From HTCC5015 sp051747425 (GTDB taxonomy: Bacteria; Pseudomonadota; Gammaproteobacteria; HTCC5015), in assembly GCA_051747425.1 (NCBI GenBank), contig JBNJGD010000012.1, positions 1-64,000 on the forward strand: DNA of 64,000 nt. The letters run 5' to 3'. This document shows positions 40,120 to 50,895 of this stretch, piece after piece. The notes beneath the pieces were generated by a model. The model worked only from the letters and a program-made list of their open reading frames with translations, searched no databases and was not told where the DNA came from. Both the position numbers and the translations under genes were made by a program. Every line of letters begins with the position of its first letter. Position 1 is the stretch's first letter.

Positions 40120-41070
40120 ATGAATGCGCTTCAGCAGTTGCGAGAGATGACCACGGTGGTCGCCGATACGGGCGACATCGAGGCCATCAAAGCCCACCGC
40201 CCGGTGGATGCCACCACTAACCCCTCCCTGATACTGGGGACCGCGCAGATGTCGGCCTACCGCCCGCGTCTTGAGGCCACGGTGGCGGACTGTCACGCCC
40301 GGGGCGAGCGCAGTCTCAAGGCCATTGCCGATCAGCTCTTCGTCGATCTGGGGGTGGAAATTCTGGGCCACATTCCCGGGCGGGTCTCCACCGAGATCGA
40401 CGCCACCCTGTCTTTTGATACCACCGCCTGCGTCGATCGCGCCCTGCAGATTGTCGAGCGCTACCAGCGCGCCGGAGTCGACACCGATCGGCTGCTGATC
40501 AAGTTGGCGAGCACCTGGGAGGGCATTCGCGCCGCCGAGTTGCTCGAGCGCCAGGGCATTCACTGCAATATGACCCTGCTCTTCGGCATGCCTCAGGCGC
40601 TGGCCTGTGCCGATGCCGGCATTACCCTGATCTCGCCCTTTGTCGGCCGCATCACTGACTGGCACAAGGCTCGCGATGGAGTCGATGGCTACCCCGCAGC
40701 AGAGGACCCGGGTGTGCAGTCGGTTCGCCGGATCTATGAGTACTACAAGCACTTCGGCTACGATACCGAGGTGATGGCGGCCAGCTTCCGCACCGCCGAT
40801 CAGGTGCTGGCCCTGGCCGGTTGCGACCTGTTGACCATTTCCCCGGCCCTGCTGGCGGAACTGGAAGAGCGCCAGACCGATATTGAGCAGCAGCTCTCTG
40901 TTGAGGGTGCCCGCGATGCCTCGCTGAACCGTATCGAGCCCCAGGGTCACAGTGATTTCCTGTGGCAGCTCAACGACGACGCCATGGCTTGTGAAAAACT
41001 GGCCGAGGGCATCCGCCGCTTCGGCCAGGATCAGGCCAAACTGGAACAATTTATCAGCACTTTGCTGTAA
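40120..41070 (+). CDS. tal: Transaldolase
   Basis: Pentose-phosphate enzyme of the TalB class. 316 residues; Schiff-base Lys128 in LIKLASTWEGI, TTNPSLIL near 32-39 and SPFVGRITDWHKA. Directly between purH (19 bp) and purD (24 bp), so probably one transcript with purine genes; it links pentose-phosphate supply to purine synthesis. Normally purH and purD are adjacent. Confidence 0.95.
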   Translation: MNALQQLREMTTVVADTGDIEAIKAHRPVDATTNPSLILGTAQMSAYRPRLEATVADCHARGERSLKAIADQLFVDLGVEILGHIPGRVSTEIDATLSFDTTACVDRALQIVERYQRAGVDTDRLLIKLASTWEGIRAAELLERQGIHCNMTLLFGMPQALACADAGITLISPFVGRITDWHKARDGVDGYPAAEDPGVQSVRRIYEYYKHFGYDTEVMAASFRTADQVLALAGCDLLTISPALLAELEERQTDIEQQLSVEGARDASLNRIEPQGHSDFLWQLNDDAMACEKLAEGIRRFGQDQAKLEQFISTLL

Positions 41071-41094
41071 ACCCTGAGCAATAGAGAACCCGAG

Positions 41095-42381
41095 ATGAGC
41101 AAGACCGTACTCGTAATTGGCGGCGGTGGCCGCGAACACGCGCTGGCCTGGAAAGCTGCACAGAGTGAGGAAGTGGCCACTGTTTTGGTGGCCCCGGGCA
41201 ATGCCGGCACCGCCGGGGAGGCCAAGCTGGAAAATGTAGCCGTCGGCGCCGAGGACATCGACGGCCTGCTGGCCCTGGCTCGCGAGCGGAGTGTCGATCT
41301 CACTTTGGTGGGCCCCGAGGCGCCCTTGGTGGCCGGGGTGGTCGACCGCTTCCGCGAGGCCGGATTGCGCATCTTCGGCCCCACCGCCGAGGCCGCCCAG
41401 CTCGAGGGCTCCAAGGCCTTTTCCAAGGATTTCCTGGCCCGCCACGGTATTCCCACGGCGCGCTACCAGAATTTCACCGAGATCGAACCGGCACTGGCCT
41501 TTATCAAAGAGATGGGCGCGCCGATTGTGGTCAAGGCCGACGGCCTGGCGGCGGGCAAAGGTGTGATCATCGCCCAAACCCGCGAGGAGGCCGGCGAGGC
41601 GGTGCGCGACATGCTCGCCGGCAACGCTTTTGGCGAGGCCGGCCACCGGGTGGTGGTCGAGGAGTTCCTCGAGGGCGAGGAGGCCAGCTTTATTGTGATG
41701 GTCGATGGCGAGCATGTGTTGCCCATGGCCAGCTCTCAGGACCACAAGGCCAGGGACGACGGTGATCAGGGGCCCAATACCGGTGGCATGGGCGCCTACT
41801 CGCCGGCTCCGGTCGTTACCGATGCGATGCACCAGCGGATTATGGACGAAGTAATACTGCCCACGGTGGAGGGCATGAAGGCCGACGGCATTCGCTACAC
41901 CGGCTTTCTCTACGCCGGCATCATGATCGATGCCGAGGGCACGCCCAAAGTGCTCGAATTCAATTGCCGTTTTGGCGACCCCGAAACCCAGCCCATCATG
42001 ATGCGTTTGCAGTCGGATCTGGTGGCCCTGTGCGAGGCGGCGGTGGACGGCCGACTGGATCAGTGCCGCGCCGATTGGGATTCGCGCTCTTCACTGGGTG
42101 TGGTACTGGCGGCCGGGGGCTACCCGGCCAGCTACCGCAAGGGCGATGTCATTGCCGGGCTGGACTCGGTCACTGGCGAGGATCTCAAGGTTTTCCACGC
42201 CGGTACGGCGCTGGAGGGCGACCAGGTGGTGACCAACGGTGGTCGCGTACTTTGTGTGGTGGGCCTGGGCGCGACGGTCGCCGAGGCCCAGGCTCGCGCC
42301 TATCAGGGGGTGGATAAAATCGACTGGCGGGATGTGTATTGCCGCCGGGACATCGGCCACCGGGCGATCAATAGAAGTTGA
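41095..42381 (+). CDS. purD: Phosphoribosylamine-glycine ligase
   Basis: ATP-grasp enzyme making glycinamide ribonucleotide. 428 residues beginning MSKTVLVIGGGGREHALAWK, with GPEAPLVAGV, VKADGLAAGKGV and FNCRFGDPETQ motifs. The 3' end overlaps the convergent DUF3426 gene by 14 bp. Confidence 0.97.
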   Translation: MSKTVLVIGGGGREHALAWKAAQSEEVATVLVAPGNAGTAGEAKLENVAVGAEDIDGLLALARERSVDLTLVGPEAPLVAGVVDRFREAGLRIFGPTAEAAQLEGSKAFSKDFLARHGIPTARYQNFTEIEPALAFIKEMGAPIVVKADGLAAGKGVIIAQTREEAGEAVRDMLAGNAFGEAGHRVVVEEFLEGEEASFIVMVDGEHVLPMASSQDHKARDDGDQGPNTGGMGAYSPAPVVTDAMHQRIMDEVILPTVEGMKADGIRYTGFLYAGIMIDAEGTPKVLEFNCRFGDPETQPIMMRLQSDLVALCEAAVDGRLDQCRADWDSRSSLGVVLAAGGYPASYRKGDVIAGLDSVTGEDLKVFHAGTALEGDQVVTNGGRVLCVVGLGATVAEAQARAYQGVDKIDWRDVYCRRDIGHRAINRS

Positions 42382-43153
42382 GTTCGAAGGCCACGGCGTC
42401 GCTACCGGGGTCGGCCACTTCCACCGAAAAGGAGACGCTCTCACCCGGCGTCATGTCGCCGTCCAGTCGCTCTTCGTCCAGATAGTCGGCGGGTTTGAAG
42501 TGGCGCGAGGCCACGGTTTCGCCGCGGACATTGGACATGCTGACCAGCAGTGATGGGTAGGCCTGGGCAAATTCGGCGTCGTTGCGGAAAGTGGCGCTGA
42601 TCACCAGGGCGTCTTCCACATTGGGGTGGGATACCACATGGCGACTGGCCAGGGTGATGGCTTCGAGCTGTCTTCGCGGCGGGATTTCACACCAGGGCTC
42701 TGCCCGGCTGCACAACTCTCGCGTGAGATCGGCGGTTTGCGGCATCACTGCCAATGTGTCGCGAAAGGCGTAGGCCAGTTGCGCTACCAGACCAAAGGTG
42801 GCCAGGAGAATGACCAGGGCCATCAGCGTGCGCTTGAACCAGCGCATCCCACGGCGCTCCTCGCCGCGTTCCTGCCACAGTTCGGGGTGAAACAGGGAGG
42901 TGGCATTTTGTGCCGTTTCCCCGGATTCTTCGCTATCGAATGCCTCCCGTTCGGGTGTCTCCTCGCCCTCGGTGACGATCTCATCGAGAGTGGGGATGAA
43001 TTCCTCGACGGCGCTTTCGTTTTCTTCAAACAGGTGCTCGCGGGCGTCGAAGACGCACTGACAGCGGGCGCAGCGCACGCGGCCCTCGGCGATTTCGAGA
43101 ACCGATGGTTCCACCTGAAAGACGGTGTGACATTCCGGACAGCGGGTTTGCAT
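42368..43153 (-). CDS. Zinc-ribbon membrane protein (MJ0042 / DUF3426)
   Basis: 261 residues from ATG 43153 (MQTRCPECHTVF). Zinc ribbon with Cys5, Cys8, Cys28 and Cys31, an acidic linker, one TM segment at about 109-130 and a C-terminal DUF3426 beta-domain. Function unknown; the gene is conserved beside prmA and dusB in Pseudomonas-type genomes. The membrane orientation puts the zinc ribbon in the cytoplasm. Confidence 0.87.
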   Translation of the reverse strand: MQTRCPECHTVFQVEPSVLEIAEGRVRCARCQCVFDAREHLFEENESAVEEFIPTLDEIVTEGEETPEREAFDSEESGETAQNATSLFHPELWQERGEERRGMRWFKRTLMALVILLATFGLVAQLAYAFRDTLAVMPQTADLTRELCSRAEPWCEIPPRRQLEAITLASRHVVSHPNVEDALVISATFRNDAEFAQAYPSLLVSMSNVRGETVASRHFKPADYLDEERLDGDMTPGESVSFSVEVADPGSDAVAFELNFY

Positions 43154-43280
43154 GGGGCGATTATGCGGCGACTGGCGGCCGCTCACAAGTCGCTACCCCA
43201 AACGGGGGCTGTCGCTTGCCCCGGAATGGTTTATTCTTGGGGGACAGACTCGGATTAAAACATCGCTTTGGGAGATAATC

Positions 43281-43940
43281 ATGAAAAAAATTGCAGTGAG
43301 TGTGTTGGCACTTTTGGCGGCGGCCCCCGCCAGTGCGCTGGACACCGCGGTCGGAGTGACGGCGGGTACTTTTGGCGCTGGCGCCACCGTCAGTCTGGGC
43401 ATCAGTGACAACATCGGTGTTCGCTTTCAGTTGAGCGAGTACAGCACCGACGAGGAAGTGGACGCCGACGACATCGACTACGACGCCGAACTGGAAATCG
43501 GCGGCTTCGGCGCCCTGTTTGATTACTATCCTTTTGGCGGCAAGTTCCGTCTCTCCACGGGCCTTTTCAGTAACCAGTCAAGCGTAGTGGCCTCCGCTTC
43601 CCCTGAGCCCGGCACGGAGATTGGTAGCGGCGACAATACCTATCAGACAGAGCAAGGTGATAGCCTTGATATGGACCTGGATTTTGGCGGTGTGGCACCG
43701 TTCTTCGGCATTGGCTGGGGCAAGGCGGCCGGTGAGGGTATGCCCATTGGCTTTGGTGTTGATCTGGGCGTAGTGGCTATGAATCCAGGCTTAGATCTGG
43801 AGCTGGAGTTGGGAGACCCTTCCAGTAACTCTGACGCAATTCAACGCGCGGTAGAGCAGGAAGAGCGCCAGGCCGATGAAGACCTCGATGATTTCAATCT
43901 CTACCCGGTGTTGCAGGCGAGCGTGTCTTACCGCTTCTGA
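43281..43940 (+). CDS. Small outer-membrane beta-barrel-like protein
   Basis: 219 residues with signal peptide MKKIAVSVLALLAAAPASA. The mature part alternates Gly/aromatic strands (FGALFDYYPFGGKFRLSTGL) with acidic loops and ends in the barrel signature QASVSYRF. Family not recognised beyond outer-membrane barrel. ATG preceded by GGGAGA. It is inserted between the DUF3426 gene and prmA, which are neighbours in the Pseudomonas-type order. Confidence 0.72.
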   Translation: MKKIAVSVLALLAAAPASALDTAVGVTAGTFGAGATVSLGISDNIGVRFQLSEYSTDEEVDADDIDYDAELEIGGFGALFDYYPFGGKFRLSTGLFSNQSSVVASASPEPGTEIGSGDNTYQTEQGDSLDMDLDFGGVAPFFGIGWGKAAGEGMPIGFGVDLGVVAMNPGLDLELELGDPSSNSDAIQRAVEQEERQADEDLDDFNLYPVLQASVSYRF

Positions 43941-43961
43941 TTTTTTTACAATCGGCACAGC

Positions 43962-43995
43962 AAAAACCCCGGAGGAATAGGCTCCGGGGTTTTTT
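43962..43995. terminator. Bidirectional intrinsic terminator
   Basis: CCCCGGAG-gaatagg-CTCCGGGG with As on the left and Ts on the right. It serves the barrel gene (plus strand) and the convergent prmA transcript (minus strand). Confidence 0.88.
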
Positions 43996-44025
43996 ATGGC
44001 TGCAGAAAATGGCCGAGAGCCGCGA

Positions 44026-44903
44026 TCAGCGCCGGATACCCGTGACCAGCCCCCAGTCCTCCTGGAAGCGGGGTTCGTCGAGTTCAAACCAGGGCCGGTA
44101 GCGCTCGCAAATGGCGGGCACCTGATCGCGCAGAAGGCCCGAGAGCGCCAATCGGCAGCCGGTGGGGGCGAAGTCGGCAAAGGGCTCGGCCAATTGGTGG
44201 AGCGGTCCGGCGAGGATGTTGGCCACCAGCACATCAAGGGGTTGTCCGGGTGCCTGGCCGGTGGGCAGTTCGACGACACGATCGGCAACGCGGTTGATGT
44301 CTGCATTGGAGCGGGTGGCCTGCAGGGCTTGGGGATCGATGTCGGTGACCTCGGCACACTCGGCGCCCAGCAGCAGGGCGGCGATGGCGAGAATGCCCGA
44401 GCCACAGCCAAAATCGAGTACCCGCTTGCCCTCCAGGTCCTGCTCGTCCAGCCAACTCAGGCAGAGGGCGGTGGTCGGGTGGGTGCCAGTGCCAAAGGCC
44501 AGGCCGGGATCGAGCCGCAAATTGACGGCGTCGGGCCGGGGCGGGTCGAGGTGGCTGGGCACCACCCACAGCCGCTGACCGAAGGGCATGGGTTGGTAGT
44601 GATCCATCCAGGCCCGCTCCCAGTCCCGGTCGGGCAGGTATTCGGTGCGCAAGCTGGCGGCTTCGGATGGCGTTAACTGATCGCGCAGCCGGGCCTCGGT
44701 CGCCAGGGCGTCGAGGGATTCGGGGTAGAGCCCGGTGATCACGCTCTGATCCCACAGGGGCATCTCGCCGGGACCGGGCTCGAGCAGTGGTTGGTCGGCG
44801 GCGTCCTGCAGGGTGACGGAGACGGCGCCGTGTCCAAGCAGGGCGTCTTCAATGGCGCCGCTGCGCTCACCGCTGCACTGAATCTGGACCTGCTGCCAGC
44901 CCA

Positions 44904-44904
<1 letters not shown>
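44026..44904 (-). CDS. prmA: Ribosomal protein L11 methyltransferase
   Basis: SAM-dependent methylation of ribosomal protein L11. 292 residues with GLAFGTGTHPTTALCL, the SAM motif LDFGCGSGILAIAA and the NPPY-like VANILAGPL. The start codon shares one base with the accC stop, so it is the last gene of an aroQ-accB-accC-prmA operon. Confidence 0.96.
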
Positions 44905-46250
<1,346 letters not shown>

Positions 46251-46257
46251 GTCGGTC

Positions 46258-46703
46258 CTAGGGGCGAATGACGAAGAGGGGATCGCCGTATTCCACCGGC
46301 TGCCGTTTTTGCGTTCGATGGCAACGACGGTGCCGGAGCACTCGGCTTCGATCTGGTTCATGATTTTCATCGCCTCAATGATGCAGAGGGTGTCGCCCTT
46401 CTGCACTTCGCTGCCAATGCTGACAAAGGGCTCGGCGTCCGGCGAGGCGGCGGCGTAGTAGGTGCCGACCATGGGGGACTCCATCACCTGACCGTCGGGC
46501 CGGTTGCCGCCCTCACCGGGTGGCGCTTCGGCCGGGGCCGGTTCGGCAGCCGGAGCGCGGTACTCGGCGGGCGCGGCCGCCGGGGGCGCGCCGGTGTAAC
46601 CCCGGGAAATGCGCACGGATTCCTCGCCCTCGTGGATCTCGATTTCGTTGACGCCCGATTCCTCGAGCAGCTCAATCAGCTTTTTGACTTTGCGTATGTC
46701 CAT
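46258..46703 (-). CDS. accB: Biotin carboxyl carrier protein, with an apparent 1-nt deletion near the 3' end
   Basis: Carries biotin on Lys113 (IIEAMKIMNQIE), after an N-terminal helix and an Ala/Pro linker. Up to residue 134 (ERKNG) it matches AccB. From there the read frame gives unrelated SRWNTAIPSSSFAPRT and continues into accC. In the other frame the same DNA encodes QPVEYGDPLFVIRP and then TAG at 46258-46260, the normal final beta-strand of the biotinyl domain. Adding one base around 46302-46304 (GGCAG from GGCCAG or GGNCAG) restores a 148-residue AccB. This is either a sequence error, a real mutation or a frameshift signal. Confidence 0.88.
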
Positions 46704-46708
46704 TGGGT

Positions 46709-47146
46709 TTAAACCTGAAGTTGTCGGGCGGCGGCCTGCAGGGCCAGTGAGTAGCCCTGGGCACCGAGTCCGCTAATCACGCCGACGGCCACATCCGACA
46801 GGTAGGAGCGCTGGCGGAAGTCCTCTCGGCGGTGGGTGTTGGAGAGGTGAATCTCGATAAAGGGGATGGCCACCCCCAGCAGGGCATCGCGCAGGGCGAC
46901 ACTGGTATGGGTCAGGGCGGCGGGGTTGATCAGAATAAAGTCGGCTTCATCCCGGGCGGCGTGGATGGCTTCCACCAGTTCACCCTCGTGGTTGCTCTGG
47001 CGATGGGTCAGGCTGAGGCCGAGTTGTTGGGCCTCACCATCAAGGGCGGCGACGATGTCGTCCAGGGTTTGATGGCCGTAGACCTCGGGTTCGCGCAGGC
47101 CTAGCAGGTTGAGGTTGGGACCGTTTAACAGGAGGACGCGGGGCAT
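46709..47146 (-). CDS. aroQ: Type II 3-dehydroquinate dehydratase
   Basis: Shikimate-pathway dehydratase, dodecameric type. 145 residues from ATG 47146 (MPRVLLLNGPNLNLLGLREP). Catalytic Tyr in EPEVYGHQTL, INPAALTHTSVALRDA and EIHLSNTHRREDFR with the active histidine are present. Six bp upstream of accB, as in Pseudomonas. Confidence 0.96.
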   Translation of the reverse strand: MPRVLLLNGPNLNLLGLREPEVYGHQTLDDIVAALDGEAQQLGLSLTHRQSNHEGELVEAIHAARDEADFILINPAALTHTSVALRDALLGVAIPFIEIHLSNTHRREDFRQRSYLSDVAVGVISGLGAQGYSLALQAAARQLQV

Positions 47147-47248
47147 GGCGGCAATCTCTGTGACAATAATGCCCAAATTCTGCCGAATTTGCCCGTTTCT
47201 GTCCAGTTCGCAGCATTTCGTGGTGAAATCCCGTGATTTTCGCCGAAT

Positions 47249-47818
47249 TTAGCTGCCTTTATCTGAGGTTTGTTCGCCTTTTTCCGGGGCTTCCAGAATC
47301 GACAGCAGCTGATCCCGGGCCTCTTCGTAGGTGAGAATGCCCTGATAGTGTCGGGCGACGATCTCGCCTTTTCGATTGAGGAAGACGGTGTAGGGCAGAG
47401 TGCCCCACTCGTTGCCGTAGCGCTCGGTCAGGCCGTAGCCGCTGCCGCTGGCGATCAGTTGGGGGTAGTTGATACCACCGATCTCATCGACGAACTCGGT
47501 GACTTTCCGGGCCTCGTCGATGGCGATGCCAACCACCTGTATATCGCGATCGGCGAGATCGTCCTGAAGGCGGATGAAATCGGGAATTTCCTTTTTGCAC
47601 GGCGGGCACCAGGTGGCCCAGAAGTTGATCATCACCACCTGTCCGCGCCAGTCGTCGTGGCGATGTATCTGTCCCTGTAGGTCGGGCAACTCAAAGGCCA
47701 GGGGCGAAGTGTCCTCCCGGGGCTCGACCGGTTTGGGACCGCGCTGCTGGCTGTGCCAGAAAAAACCGAGGGCGGCGGCGACCAGGGCGACGGCGATGTA
47801 ACTCAGGGTAGTGCGCAT
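47249..47818 (-). CDS. TlpA/ResA-family thiol-disulfide protein
   Basis: Periplasmic thioredoxin-like reductase anchored by an N-terminal TM (about 5-21). 189 residues; active site WCPPC (Cys71, Cys74) and cis-Pro region GTLPYTVFLN. Its gene follows dsbD by 25 bp, so it probably receives electrons from DsbD. Confidence 0.9.
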   Translation of the reverse strand: MRTTLSYIAVALVAAALGFFWHSQQRGPKPVEPREDTSPLAFELPDLQGQIHRHDDWRGQVVMINFWATWCPPCKKEIPDFIRLQDDLADRDIQVVGIAIDEARKVTEFVDEIGGINYPQLIASGSGYGLTERYGNEWGTLPYTVFLNRKGEIVARHYQGILTYEEARDQLLSILEAPEKGEQTSDKGS

Positions 47819-47843
47819 GCAACTTTAATCCGTTTGGGTCGAA

Positions 47844-49619
47844 TCAGGGCGAGGCAAGGATAGCATTCAATTGATCGATATGGAGAGCGAAGTCACTGGC
47901 CGGAACATAGCCCACCGTGCGCGCCTCGCCGCGCTCCGCCATGCCCGTTTCACCGGGAAGGTAAAAGAGAATGGCAGGCGGTCCAAACAGGCCCAGGGAG
48001 CGGAGCAGAGCCTGGTCCCGGGCATCGTTGGCGGTGACATCGGCCTGCAGCAGCTGCCAGTCGCCGAGAGCGCTCTGGACGGCGGGGTCGGAGAAAGTAA
48101 AGTGTTCCATCTCCTTGCAGCTGACGCACCAGTCGGCGTAGAAATCGAGCATCACCGGCTGGTTGCGCTCGGCGGCAGCCTGCAATTCCACCTCCAGATC
48201 GTCCACGGTTTTAATGGGCTTGAAAGCCAGTTCCCGCTGCTCTGGCTGGTTGGCAGGGCTACCTCCAAGGCCGGCCAGGGGCTGACTAAAACCCGGTTGG
48301 CCGCTGAGGGCGCCAATGGCCAGGGCGGCGGCATAGAGCAGGGCCAACAGGGCGCCGGCCAGGCGGGCGCGGGCAGTGGCGCTGTCGAGGCGGGATGGCC
48401 ACAGGGCTACGCCAATGCCGAGCAGCAGGGCGCTACTCAGAAGTACGGTGGTCTGGATCGGCACCACCCGGTCGAGCATCCAGATGGCGGTGGCCAGCAT
48501 CAGCACGCCAAAGCCGTGCTTGATGGCGTTCATCCAGGGACCGGCCTGGGGCATCCAGGCGCCGGCGCCGGTGCCGATGGCGATCAGGGGCGCACCCATG
48601 CCCAGACCCAGGGCGAACAGGGCCAGGCCGCCGAGCACCGGGTCGCCGGTCTGGCTGATGTAGATCAGGGCGCCGATCAGTGGCGCGGTGACACAGGGGC
48701 CGACAATCAGGGCCGAGAGCACCCCGAGTACCGCCGCGCCCCACAGGCTGCCACCGCGCTGGCGCTGGCTCAGAGCATTGAGTCTGCTCTGAATCGCCGC
48801 CGGCATTTGCAGATTGAAGGCGCCGAACATGGCCAGGGCGAGTACCACGAAGAGTGCCGCGATAGTGCCAATCACCAGCGGGTGTTGCAGGGCGGCCTGA
48901 ATGTTGGCGCCGCCGAGTCCCACCAGCACGCCGGCGACGGTGTAGGCCAGGGCCATGGCCAGCACATAGACTGTGGAGAGAACAAAGGCGCTGGCCCCGT
49001 TGCCCCGCTTTTGCCCGACCACCATGGTGGTGAGAATGGGGATCATTGGGAAAACGCAGGGCGTCAGGGCCAGCAGCAGGCCGAGACCGAAAAAGCTGGC
49101 CACGACCCAGCCGATCTGGCGCTCGCCGATCCAGCGGGCGTAGCGATCCTGTTCCGACTCGGCGGCGCCGGTGGGTGCAGCGGCCTGACTTGCCGGCTGG
49201 CCGCCGAGCTCAATCGTGCTTTTCTGTGGCGGGTAACAGACACCGATATCGGCACAGCCTTGGAAGTGGGCGGTGAGTGTGCTGCCGCTCAGCTCGGCGG
49301 CCTCGATGTCGATGTCTAGACTGTGGCGGTAGATGGGCGTGGGCCCTTCGAAGGGGTCCGGATAGGTCTCGGCGGAGGGCAGCTCGGGGGTGATTTCGCG
49401 GCCATCGTCAAGCACAAAGCGCAGGCGCTTTTGATAGAGGTAGTAGTCTGGCGCGATGTTGTAGAAGAGATTGAGATCGCCGTTGTCCTGGCGGGTTTCG
49501 ACCACTGAAAAGGCCTGTTCCGGCGGCAGCAGGTCCTCCCCGGAGGCAGCAAGATTGGCGTTGACCGGTGTGGCAAAACCGGCAAGGATCAGTAAAAGGC
49601 TGGACAGGGCGGTTTTCAT
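47844..49619 (-). CDS. dsbD: Thiol:disulfide interchange protein DsbD
   Basis: Moves electrons from cytoplasmic thioredoxin to the periplasm. 591 residues from ATG 49619 with signal MKTALSSLLLILAGFATPVNA. Domains in order: N-terminal immunoglobulin-like domain with redox Cys pair (QGCADIGVCYP), eight-TM core with TPCVFPMIP and GPCVTAPL, and a C-terminal thioredoxin domain with WCVSC. All three cysteine pairs are present. Confidence 0.95.
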   Translation of the reverse strand: MKTALSSLLLILAGFATPVNANLAASGEDLLPPEQAFSVVETRQDNGDLNLFYNIAPDYYLYQKRLRFVLDDGREITPELPSAETYPDPFEGPTPIYRHSLDIDIEAAELSGSTLTAHFQGCADIGVCYPPQKSTIELGGQPASQAAAPTGAAESEQDRYARWIGERQIGWVVASFFGLGLLLALTPCVFPMIPILTTMVVGQKRGNGASAFVLSTVYVLAMALAYTVAGVLVGLGGANIQAALQHPLVIGTIAALFVVLALAMFGAFNLQMPAAIQSRLNALSQRQRGGSLWGAAVLGVLSALIVGPCVTAPLIGALIYISQTGDPVLGGLALFALGLGMGAPLIAIGTGAGAWMPQAGPWMNAIKHGFGVLMLATAIWMLDRVVPIQTTVLLSSALLLGIGVALWPSRLDSATARARLAGALLALLYAAALAIGALSGQPGFSQPLAGLGGSPANQPEQRELAFKPIKTVDDLEVELQAAAERNQPVMLDFYADWCVSCKEMEHFTFSDPAVQSALGDWQLLQADVTANDARDQALLRSLGLFGPPAILFYLPGETGMAERGEARTVGYVPASDFALHIDQLNAILASP

Positions 49620-49787
49620 GGGCGGATTGTACCGGGCAAAGGCTGTAAAAGGCGACTCGCGAGCCATCTTGGTGCAATGTCCATGGCAAAAGTTTCCCGG
49701 GGGCGCTATTTTTGCCTTGTATTGTGCTAGATTTTACTTTAACTTCCATTCATAAGTTTAATTCCTTGAACCAAAAGGGAAATCGGG

Positions 49788-50435
49788 ATGCTGAATCGAA
49801 AAAAGCTGGTTTCCGCGCTCTTCGCCGCGGGTTTGATGGTGACAGGCGCCGCCTCTGCGCAGACCCTGCAAGATGAATCCAATCTCTACTGGGGCATCGG
49901 CTTGGGTGAGGGCGACATGGACATCTCCTCCAACGGTTTGGAGGGCGAAGAGCGGATGCCCGGCTTTGCCGTCCACATGGGCTACGAAATCAGCCCCTAT
50001 ATCTCTTTCGAGGGCCGCTTGGTCCGTCAGAAGAACGACTATACCGCCAGTATGGCCAACGGCTATGTGCGCTTTTCCGCGCCCACGGCGCGCACATCTA
50101 CCTATCTGATGCTCGGTGGTGGTGTGACGGAGGTCTACACCAGCAACGGTACCGGAGATGTTCTCTTTGTTGATTGTGAAGATGGGTCGATATCCAACAC
50201 TTCCAGCGGAGGCTCACTCGAAAATGGCCCGATCGGGCCCGGCAATCGTGTGACGGACGAAGATTTGTGTTTCTCCAAGCCCGAGCTGGCCGGTGTGCTG
50301 GGTGTCGAGCTCTTCGGCAACGACGAAACCGCGTTGACCCTGGAGTACATGGCCAACTTTTCGTCCGACGACAATTACCGCATCGAGATGTTTACCCTGG
50401 GCTTCCGCCACTACTTCGGCGGCTACCAGCGCTGA
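49788..50435 (+). CDS. Outer-membrane beta-barrel protein (OmpA/OmpX-like size)
   Basis: 215 residues with signal peptide ending GAASA-QTL. Eight-stranded-barrel-like pattern (YWGIGLGEGDMDI, YISFEGRLVRQKND, STYLMLGGGV, LTLEYMANFSSDD) and the C-terminus FTLGFRHYFGGYQR. A loop around 128-157 holds two cysteines that could form a disulfide. Specific function not recognised. ATG 49788 is preceded by AAAGGGAAA. Single gene, just before groES. Confidence 0.75.
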   Translation: MLNRKKLVSALFAAGLMVTGAASAQTLQDESNLYWGIGLGEGDMDISSNGLEGEERMPGFAVHMGYEISPYISFEGRLVRQKNDYTASMANGYVRFSAPTARTSTYLMLGGGVTEVYTSNGTGDVLFVDCEDGSISNTSSGGSLENGPIGPGNRVTDEDLCFSKPELAGVLGVELFGNDETALTLEYMANFSSDDNYRIEMFTLGFRHYFGGYQR

Positions 50436-50469
50436 GAGTCCGGCGGGTAAAAAAATCCGTTCCCACGGC

Positions 50470-50497
50470 TTGAATTTTCCCAAGTCGATCCTATGAT
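50470..50497 (+). promoter_or_regulatory. groESL promoter
   Basis: -35 TTGAAT (50470-50475), 16-nt spacer, -10 TATGAT (50492-50497). The CTTGAAT at 50469-50475 followed by CCTATGA at 50490-50496 also resembles a heat-shock (sigma32) promoter, so two sigma factors might share the site. Confidence 0.65.
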
Positions 50498-50523
50498 TAG
50501 CACTCCCCTGGTGGGAGTGCTAA
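50497..50523 (+). promoter_or_regulatory. CIRCE operator (HrcA binding site)
   Basis: Perfect TTAGCACTC-N9-GAGTGCTAA. It begins at the last base of the -10 box, so bound HrcA would block transcription start of groES-groEL. Confidence 0.97.
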
Positions 50524-50575
50524 TTTTTTTGTACCCCATCAACTTTATTGTGATTGAGATTGGAGGTTTTGCACC

Positions 50576-50863
50576 ATGTCCATTCGTCCTTTGTACGACC
50601 GAGTGGTCGTCAAGCGTCAAGAAGAAGAAAGCAAGAGCGCCGGCGGCATCATTATTCCCGACAGCGCGGCGGAAAAGCCTGCGCAGGGTGAAATCGTCGC
50701 CGTTGGCGAGGGCAAGCCCCTGGAAAACGGTGAAGTGCGCGCGCTGGCCGTCAAGGTGGGCGACACGGTTCTGTTCGGCAAGTACAGCGGTACCGAAGTC
50801 AAAGTCGACGGCGAAGACCTGCTGATCATGCGCGAAGACGATATCCAGGCGATTGTCGAGTAA
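50576..50863 (+). CDS. groES: Co-chaperonin GroES
   Basis: Heptameric lid of the GroEL chamber. 95 residues: MSIRPLYDRVVVKR, the mobile loop EEESKSAGGIIIPDSA, and MREDDIQAIVE at the end. GGAGG precedes the ATG. Followed by groEL after 32 bp. Confidence 0.98.
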   Translation: MSIRPLYDRVVVKRQEEESKSAGGIIIPDSAAEKPAQGEIVAVGEGKPLENGEVRALAVKVGDTVLFGKYSGTEVKVDGEDLLIMREDDIQAIVE

Positions 50864-50895
50864 TTGCTTAACAACAGTTTCAAGAGGAATACAGA

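Noticed and set aside
49700..49787. Promoter of the barrel gene at 49788
   Set aside because: Several AT-rich candidates (TTGCCT, TAGATT, TACTTT) exist but none combines good boxes with correct spacing.
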